The notes under the pieces are model-generated. The model worked only from the letters and a program-made list of their open reading frames with translations, did no database searches and had not been told where the DNA came from. Source: Candidatus Villigracilis proximus (GTDB lineage Bacteria; Chloroflexota; Anaerolineae; Anaerolineales; Villigracilaceae). Taken from it: DNA of 64,000 bases. The stretch is taken from assembly GCA_016715195.1 (NCBI GenBank), contig JADKBB010000025.1, positions 17,456 to 81,455 of the forward strand. Reading direction: 5' to 3'. The translations under genes and the position numbers were made by a program. This document shows positions 59,015 to 64,000 of this stretch, piece by piece (positions within the stretch are counted from its first letter, which is position 1; each line of letters begins with the position of its first letter).

Positions 59015-60112
59015 ATGAAAATTATCTATTTTTCCCTCGGTTATTCCACACACGATTATCGATTTCTTAAATCCATTTCAGATGGCGGGCATGAAGTGTT
59101 CTTTGTGCAGTTGGAAGGCAACACGCGGACAGTGGAAGATCGTTCGGTTCCTGAAAATGTGCATCAAGTCATCTGGAAGGGCGGACGTGAACCCTTCCGC
59201 TGGGGCAATCTCGCAAAGCTGACCTTTGACTTTCGGCGTTTGACCAAAGAAATCAAACCCGATCTCATCCACGCCGGCCCGATTCAAACTTGCGCATTCA
59301 TCGCGATACTCAGCGGATTTCGTCCCATCCTCACCATTTCGTGGGGCTTTGATTTAATGGACGATGTGCATCGCAACAAGTGGTGGGAGTGGGTCACACG
59401 CTACACGTTGAAACGCTCCACGTTTTTTACCAGCGATGCAAATGTGACAAAAGACAAAGCCGTGGCCTATGGCATGAATCCCGAAAAAACGATCGTCTTC
59501 CCCTGGGGCGTTGACCTTGAACATTTTTCTCCGACCATGGTCAATCGTCCATCGTCCGCGGTTACGCTCTTCTGCAACCGCTCCTGGGAAACCCGTTATG
59601 GTATTGATGTGCTTGCGCGCGCATTTGTTAAGGTGGCGCAGCAAAATGAAAATGTAAATTTGATTCTGCTAAACGGCGGATCACAGGGTGGAAAAATTCG
59701 TCAGATATTGCAGAGCGGCGGCGTGCTGGATCGTGTCACATTTGGCGGGCAGGTTTCGCAAACCGACTTGCCGCGCTGGTATCATATGGCTGATCTATAT
59801 ATCTCGCCTTCGCATGTCGATGGTTCGTCTGTATCATTGATGGAGGCGCTGGCTTGCGGTTTACCGTGCCTTGTTTCAGATATCCCCGCCAATAAGGAAT
59901 GGGTTGTGGATGATGAGAACGGCTGGTTGTTTAAAGATGGCGACGCGAATGACCTCGCTGAAAAAATACTGGCGGCGATCTCTCAAAGGGAGAAACTGCC
60001 AGAGTACGGCCGGGCAGGCCGCAGGTCCGCTGAGATGCGTGCGGACTGGAAAAAGAATGCTGAAGCGTTGATGAATGTCTATCGAAGTCTCGGAGGAAAA
60101 AATGCTCAATAA
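59015..60112 (+). CDS. Glycosyltransferase family 4
   Basis: GT-B enzyme of 365 residues: MKIIYFSLGYSTHDYRFL start, TISWGFDLMDDV, FCNRSWETRYGIDVLARAF, and EX7E-like SHVDGSSVSLMEALACGLP. The ATG at 59015 is chosen; a GTG further upstream lies in the repeat. Around residue 178 the sequence SPTMVNRPSSAVTL is encoded by heptamer repeat DNA (59533-59562), an in-frame insertion in a surface loop between the two domains. The stop overlaps the next gene by 11 bases. Confidence 0.86.
   Translation: MKIIYFSLGYSTHDYRFLKSISDGGHEVFFVQLEGNTRTVEDRSVPENVHQVIWKGGREPFRWGNLAKLTFDFRRLTKEIKPDLIHAGPIQTCAFIAILSGFRPILTISWGFDLMDDVHRNKWWEWVTRYTLKRSTFFTSDANVTKDKAVAYGMNPEKTIVFPWGVDLEHFSPTMVNRPSSAVTLFCNRSWETRYGIDVLARAFVKVAQQNENVNLILLNGGSQGGKIRQILQSGGVLDRVTFGGQVSQTDLPRWYHMADLYISPSHVDGSSVSLMEALACGLPCLVSDIPANKEWVVDDENGWLFKDGDANDLAEKILAAISQREKLPEYGRAGRRSAEMRADWKKNAEALMNVYRSLGGKNAQ
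59533..59562. repeat. Heptamer repeat inside a GT4 gene
   Basis: 7-base words GACCATG, GTCAATC, GTCCATC, GTCCGCG in a row. Same word type as 63188-63239. Confidence 0.6.
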
Positions 60113-60860
60113 AAAAGATCTGCTGGCTGGTTTTGGAAAAATAAAAATCGAAAGCGATACGATCGTTGTGCATACTTCATATAAATCGCTGGGCGGCGTG
60201 GAAGGCGGCGTGGATACGGTGATCGATGTGATGCAGGAGTTGGCGGGCAAGGACGGCACGGTGCTGTTCCCTGCGTTCAATTTTCAATCGTGGACGGAGA
60301 CGCATTATTTTGACGTGATGGAGACGCCCTCGAAGATGGGGATGATCACCGAGCAGGCGCGCCTCAGACCTAACGCAAAGCGGACTCCGCATCCGATCTA
60401 CAGTTTCTCCGTTTTGGGCAAACGCGCTGACGAATTTTCCAAGACCGAAGATGTGGAAGCCTACGGCCCGAATTCATCATTCGCGTTGTTTCATAAATTA
60501 AATGCGACCTTGATCAGCATTGGTCTTGATTTTAATAATACGTTTTCGATGCATCATTACATTGAATATAACGCGGGCTGTGATTATCGCCGCGTAAAAG
60601 AATTTGGCGGCATTTACATGGGCTATGACCGTGTGCCGCAGATCAAAAAGTATTCGATGTTCGTGCGCAACAATGACCGTGTGAAGACCTATATTGTGCC
60701 GGGTATGAATGACCTGCTTCACGCGGGTGTGATTAAAGAAATTCCGGTGGGCGGTGCGACAGTGCATTACATGACCGCCAATGAATTCTTTGATAACATG
60801 TCTGTCATCGTGCGTGAACATCCTGAGAAGTTGCACTATATTGAAGAACCGAAATATTAA
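60102..60860 (+). CDS. AAC(3)-family N-acetyltransferase
   Basis: Acetyl-CoA-dependent amino-sugar N-acetyltransferase of 252 residues, in the aminoglycoside 3-N-acetyltransferase superfamily. It has VVHTSYKSLGGVEGGVDTVID, GTVLFPAFNFQSW, TPSKMGMITEQARLRPNAKRTPHPIYSFSVLG, and SFALFHKLNATLISIGLDFNNTFSMHHYIE with the catalytic histidine region. The start follows GGAGG. In a glycan locus it more likely acetylates an amino group of the nonulosonate precursor than an antibiotic; no resistance role is implied. Confidence 0.86.
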   Translation: MLNKKDLLAGFGKIKIESDTIVVHTSYKSLGGVEGGVDTVIDVMQELAGKDGTVLFPAFNFQSWTETHYFDVMETPSKMGMITEQARLRPNAKRTPHPIYSFSVLGKRADEFSKTEDVEAYGPNSSFALFHKLNATLISIGLDFNNTFSMHHYIEYNAGCDYRRVKEFGGIYMGYDRVPQIKKYSMFVRNNDRVKTYIVPGMNDLLHAGVIKEIPVGGATVHYMTANEFFDNMSVIVREHPEKLHYIEEPKY

Positions 60861-60875
60861 ATTGGTAGAAACGAA

Positions 60876-60908
60876 CAAGCGCCCTTGAAATAACTTCAAG
60901 GACGCTTG
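60876..60908. terminator. Convergent hairpin
   Basis: CAAGCG-C-CCTTGAA and TTCAAGG-A-CGCTTG with a 5-base loop, between convergent genes. No long T run, so either Rho-independent termination is weak or it acts as an RNA end-stabiliser. Confidence 0.6.
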
Positions 60909-60950
60909 CCGGGGTAATTGTCATCGGCCTTGTTTGTAGAAAAGACGAAT

Positions 60951-61238
60951 CTATTCGCGAGCGCTTTTATAAACAAGCAGGTAAATCAAGGCTCCGATTG
61001 AACCAAGTGCAAGCGTAAGGAAAACCCAGGGCAATGGATTGCGTCCTGCGGCTTTGGCGTCATTCCACATCCAAATCAGAAACAGGGTGAGTGCAATGAC
61101 CAAGTCTACCAACACCTGTGCGCCGCCAAAACTTTGGAATTGCTGCATAAAAATGCCCGCATAGCCATGTTGCAATACTGCTAGTGTGGTCAGCACTAAA
61201 AAAGCAATCAAGGTAACAATTAGTACGATTCTTCGCAT
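60951..61238 (-). CDS. Small membrane protein, DUF2834-like
   Basis: Protein of 95 residues with three hydrophobic segments (about 3-22, 41-58 and 69-90). The pattern HGYAGIFMQQFQSFGGAQVLVDLVIALTLFLIWMWNDAKAAGRNPLPW matches DUF2834 proteins, function unknown. GGAG precedes the ATG. It is divergent from a tetR-type gene and shares a double palindrome with it, so it is the probable target of that regulator. Confidence 0.83.
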   Translation of the reverse strand: MRRIVLIVTLIAFLVLTTLAVLQHGYAGIFMQQFQSFGGAQVLVDLVIALTLFLIWMWNDAKAAGRNPLPWVFLTLALGSIGALIYLLVYKSARE

Positions 61239-61260
61239 GATGAACTCCGTATGATTTTAT

Positions 61261-61306
61261 TGTAGCAACTGCTACACATTTATTGTAATAGGCGCTACAA
61301 TAAATG
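61261..61306. promoter_or_regulatory. Double operator between DUF2834 gene and tetR
   Basis: First site TGTAGC-AACT-GCTACA (61261-61276). Second site CATTTATTGTA and TACAATAAATG around an 8-base centre (61277-61306). TACAAT boxes for both directions lie within the sites. Two palindromes in a divergent promoter is the standard TetR arrangement. Confidence 0.75.
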
Positions 61307-61322
61307 TCAAGGACATTGGATT

Positions 61323-61837
61323 ATGGAAAAAACAGAAATAAAAAGACAACTTATCCTAAACGAAATTGCCGACTACCTGCTTGCGTCTGGGATGAAAGAT
61401 TCCAGCCTGCGCCAATTAGCGGCGGCAATTGGCACAAGCGACCGTATGCTCCTGCATTATTTTTCAGACAAGGAAGAATTGATGAGCGCCGCTCTTAATT
61501 TGGTGGCGACAGCTAAGATATGTTGGAGAGACCGTAGATCAAATGCCCTTTCAGGCTTCTGCCCTACCTTGCAGGCATGATAAAGACCTGGATCCGTCCT
61601 ACTGCGGCTCTGGCTGGAACGGGCCGTCCACGGCGAGCGAGACCTATCGTTTGATCGCCAGACAAATCTGCGATAGTTTTTACGATTGGATTACTTCGGT
61701 TTTGATAGTGGAAAAAGATGAAGAGCGCGCGCCGATGGCTGCGCTTGCTTTTGCAACCATAGAAGGTTTTGTCTCTGGACGCGCTTGGCTATGATGCAAA
61801 AGTTGCCACCGCCTTGAAAGGAATTACAATACGATAA
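61323..61837 (+). pseudogene. TetR family regulator with multiple frameshifts
   Basis: The N-terminal DNA-binding domain is intact: IADYLLASGMKDSSLRQLAAAIGTSDRMLLHYFSDKEELMSAAL. After about residue 62 the frame changes repeatedly. Family-like pieces appear in different frames: YVGETVDQMPFQASAL, YLAGMIKTWIRPTAA, ETYRLIARQICDSFYDWITSVL with EERAPMAALAFATIEGF, then LDALGYDAKVATALKGITIR to a stop at 61837. At least four indels (about 61512, 61557, 61610-61630 and 61772) are needed. Either decay after relaxed selection or poor local sequence quality. The truncated frame would give an 85-residue protein lacking the ligand and dimer domain. Confidence 0.82.
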
Positions 61838-61866
61838 CCTACAACATGTAGTAACTGGAGTTTTTC

Positions 61867-63255
61867 ATGAAATCATACACATCCCTGAAATCCATTCTTG
61901 CTGAATTCTTCCCGCTTCACAGAACCCTTGCCTCTGATGACCATGACAAAACATTGGAAATCGTCGGCTCGTACATGCCCGATTCATCCAGCTACACCAT
62001 CGAGACCTACACTCCGCTCGAAAAAGCGTGGACGTGGCAGGTGCCCGAGCGTTATGTGGTGCATGAAGCGTACCTTGAAATTGAAGGCGGCGAGCGTGTA
62101 GTGGACTTTAAAAATAATCCGCTTCATCTTGTTTCATATTCGTTGCCCGTTGATAAAACGCTTTCGTTCGAAGAACTTCAGCCGCATTTGTATTTCAACG
62201 AGAAACGTCCGCATACCATTCCGTGGGTATTCAAATATTACGACCGCGATTGGGGTTTCTGCCTGCCGAAGAATGTCTTCGATAAACTTCCACGTGATAA
62301 AAAATATCGCGCGGTCATTAAATCTGAATTCATCACCGACCCGAAGCAGGGATTCAAAATGGCGACCGCCGTCATCCACCCCGAAGGCGGAGCGAATGCC
62401 TCAGCAGGGGAGATCATCGTGCAGGCGCATACCTGTCACCCGGCGCAGGCCAATGACGATGGCGCGGGCGTGGTCAGCACGATCGAGCTGGCCCGCAGAC
62501 TGGCTGAGAAGCCGCTTCCGGCTGGCTCCATGAGTGTCCGCTTTTGGTTTGGGCCTGAGACCATCGGCACGATCGTTTATCTTTCGCACAATGAGCACCT
62601 GATCCAAAATCTGCGCGGCGGAATTTTCATGGAGATGACCGGCAACAAGAACAAGATCGCCTGGCACCACTCGCGTCAGAACGATCATTTATTGGATCGC
62701 ATCACACATTCCGTTGTAAAAAATATCGCGCACGATGAACGTGAATTTGCGGCCGCTCCTGCCAATGATGAGCGCGTCATCAACGGGCCGGGAGTCAACG
62801 TGCCGTGTATCTCGATCAACCGCTGGCCGTATGACGAGTATCACACCACCGATGACAATCTCGATATCATTCACGAAGACATGCTGGTCGGCGCCGCTGA
62901 AACTGCGGAGCAGGTCATTCGCATGTATGCCACCAATTACATCCCCAAGCGCACCTTCCGTGGACCGGTCTTCTTAAGCGGCAACGGTCTGTGGGTGGAC
63001 TGGCGTGAGAATTGGGCGCTCAACCGTGCCATCGAAAAGATCATGATGCGCTTTGAAGGCGAGCTTTCTGTCTTTGAGATCGCCGAACAGGTTGGCCTTG
63101 ATTATTGGATGGTCCGCGACTACATCGAAAAATTCCGCGCGAAGGGATTTGTTACTCCCTTGCCGATTCCATCTGAGGCACAGATCTTGACGATGGAGAC
63201 ACAGACGATAGACCATCGTCTGCGGTCAATGGTCTATCGCCAACAACAATTATGA
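61867..63255 (+). CDS. DUF4910 aminopeptidase-like protein of glycan loci
   Basis: Zinc-peptidase-fold protein of 462 residues of the DUF2172/DUF4910 group with a C-terminal winged helix. Metal-site segments: AHTCHPAQANDDGAG (H188, H191, D197), FGPETIGTIVYLSHNEHL, and WPYDEYHTTDDNLD. The winged helix spans about 375-440. Members occur beside nonulosonate and spore-coat type sugar genes; the reaction is not established, and a hydrolase acting on a sugar amide or ester is a possibility. The C-terminal 20 residues derive from heptamer repeat DNA. The stop overlaps the next start (ATGA). Confidence 0.85.
   Translation: MKSYTSLKSILAEFFPLHRTLASDDHDKTLEIVGSYMPDSSSYTIETYTPLEKAWTWQVPERYVVHEAYLEIEGGERVVDFKNNPLHLVSYSLPVDKTLSFEELQPHLYFNEKRPHTIPWVFKYYDRDWGFCLPKNVFDKLPRDKKYRAVIKSEFITDPKQGFKMATAVIHPEGGANASAGEIIVQAHTCHPAQANDDGAGVVSTIELARRLAEKPLPAGSMSVRFWFGPETIGTIVYLSHNEHLIQNLRGGIFMEMTGNKNKIAWHHSRQNDHLLDRITHSVVKNIAHDEREFAAAPANDERVINGPGVNVPCISINRWPYDEYHTTDDNLDIIHEDMLVGAAETAEQVIRMYATNYIPKRTFRGPVFLSGNGLWVDWRENWALNRAIEKIMMRFEGELSVFEIAEQVGLDYWMVRDYIEKFRAKGFVTPLPIPSEAQILTMETQTIDHRLRSMVYRQQQL
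63188..63239. repeat. Heptamer repeat with inverted arms, inside the DUF4910 gene
   Basis: Words GACGATG, GAGACAC, AGACGAT, AGACCAT, CGTCTGC, GGTCAAT, GGTCTAT. CGATAGACCAT (63206-63216) is the exact complement of ATGGTCTATCG (63229-63239). Confidence 0.7.
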
Positions 63256-64000
63256 AACCAAAAATCGTAGCCATCATTCAAGGACGCATGTCCTCCTCTC
63301 GTTTGCCGGGAAAAATTCTGGCAGATATCGCCGGTCAGCCGATGTTGACTCGCGTTTATACCCGCACCCTGCGTGCGGCGACTCTTGACGAAGTGATCTT
63401 CGCCACGACGACAGACGCATCAGACGACCCGGTAGCTGAATACTGCGACTTTAGCGGCATTCCCTTCACCCGCGGCAGTCAGTTCGATGTGCTTGATCGT
63501 TATTATCAAACCGCACTGAAAGCAAAAGCGGATGTGGTCGTGCGCATCACCGCGGATTGCCCGGTGATTGATCCGCTGTTGATCGATGATGTGGTCAATG
63601 CGTTGCTTGAAGATGAGTATGACTTCGCCTGCAACCGCCTGCCTCCACCGTGGACGAGAACTTATCCCATTGGATTGGATGTGGAAGCCTGCACTTTTAA
63701 AGTATTAAAGAAAGCGTGGAAGGAAGCGAAAGAACCGCAGCACCGTGAACATGCCATGCCATATTTTTACGAAGGCGTGCAACTGACAACTGAAAACCGT
63801 CAACTGCAAACTGGCCTTTCCCCACGCGGATTTAACATTGCCCTGCTCCATCACACCACCGATTTTGGCGATTACCGCTGGACAGTGGATACTCCTGAAG
63901 ATCTCGAATTCATGCGTCAGGTCTATGCCCGCTTCGATGGTCGCGATGATTTCACCTGGAAAGAAGTCTTGGATTTAGTCCATGACAATCCTGAATTGCC
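63252..64000 (+). CDS. SpsF-like cytidylyltransferase family protein (partial)
   Basis: Starts at an ATG overlapping the previous stop and runs off the right edge after 249 codons. It opens KIVAIIQGRMSSSRLPGKIL and continues RITADCPVIDPLLIDDVV, DYRWTVDTPEDLEFM, which is the CTP_transf_3/SpsF family; relatives activate sugars such as nonulosonates with CMP, often fused to further domains. Placement after NeuB, AAC(3) and DUF4910 genes supports a nonulosonate pathway. Residues around 177-188 (QLTTENRQLQTG) are encoded by heptamer repeat DNA. Confidence 0.88.
   Translation, partial: MKPKIVAIIQGRMSSSRLPGKILADIAGQPMLTRVYTRTLRAATLDEVIFATTTDASDDPVAEYCDFSGIPFTRGSQFDVLDRYYQTALKAKADVVVRITADCPVIDPLLIDDVVNALLEDEYDFACNRLPPPWTRTYPIGLDVEACTFKVLKKAWKEAKEPQHREHAMPYFYEGVQLTTENRQLQTGLSPRGFNIALLHHTTDFGDYRWTVDTPEDLEFMRQVYARFDGRDDFTWKEVLDLVHDNPEL
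63780..63814. repeat. Heptamer repeat inside the spsF-like gene
   Basis: Five 7-base words in a row: CAACTGA, CAACTGA, AAACCGT, CAACTGC, AAACTGG. Read in frame as a glutamine- and threonine-rich loop. Confidence 0.7.

Noticed and set aside
60102..60860. AAC(3) homologue as an antibiotic-resistance gene
   Set aside because: It is embedded in a nonulosonate-like sugar gene set and overlaps a glycosyltransferase gene; superfamily members often acetylate cell-surface amino sugars.

Overview
The window reads as a piece of a Chloroflexota chromosome, probably class Anaerolineae. This is inference from gene content and style: ClpC, an F420-type luciferase-family oxidoreductase, DUF951, a tsaE-tsaB-rimI-udg operon, medium GC, and many genes with a TATAAT box only 6-9 bases before the ATG. 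No rRNA, tRNA, CRISPR array, transposase or phage gene was seen.

Layout. 1-9.3 kb is a minus-strand housekeeping block: clpC, a MazG-like pyrophosphohydrolase, a GNAT enzyme, an LLM oxidoreductase, a thioredoxin-fold peroxiredoxin, an M42 peptidase, a hotdog thioesterase, a Crp/Fnr regulator and an MBL hydrolase, several closed by clear terminators. 9.3-9.66 kb is gene-free and full of inverted repeats. 9.66-13.6 kb is plus strand: DUF951, a GT4 enzyme, then tsaE-tsaB-rimI-udg.

13.6-64 kb is one very large surface-glycan locus, almost all on the plus strand. It holds nucleotide-sugar enzymes (UDP-sugar dehydrogenase and UDP-glucuronate 4-epimerase type; gmd and a broken fcl for GDP-fucose; a WxcM/FdtA-FdtB-acetyltransferase set for a dTDP-3-amino-sugar; a PseB-type dehydratase, an RmlD-type reductase, a NeuB-type synthase and an SpsF-type cytidylyltransferase for a nonulosonate-like sugar). 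It also has five GT4 and one GT2 glycosyltransferase, a methyltransferase-GT2 fusion, seven large GT-C-like membrane proteins, three UPF0104/LPG-synthase-like membrane proteins, a Wzx-type flippase, a Wzm/Wzt ABC exporter with a sugar-binding tail, methyltransferases and an asparagine synthase. An EPS-type MarR regulator at 47.7 kb shares a promoter palindrome with gmd 27 kb away.

Notable non-gene signals are: a helically phased cluster of DnaA boxes at 57.6-57.84 kb; families of short repeats built on degenerate 7-base and 9-base units, found both as hairpins between genes and in frame inside genes; a double TetR operator at 61.26-61.31 kb; and a concentration of single-base frameshifts, often in homopolymers, which may be consensus errors, decay or (less likely) phase variation.
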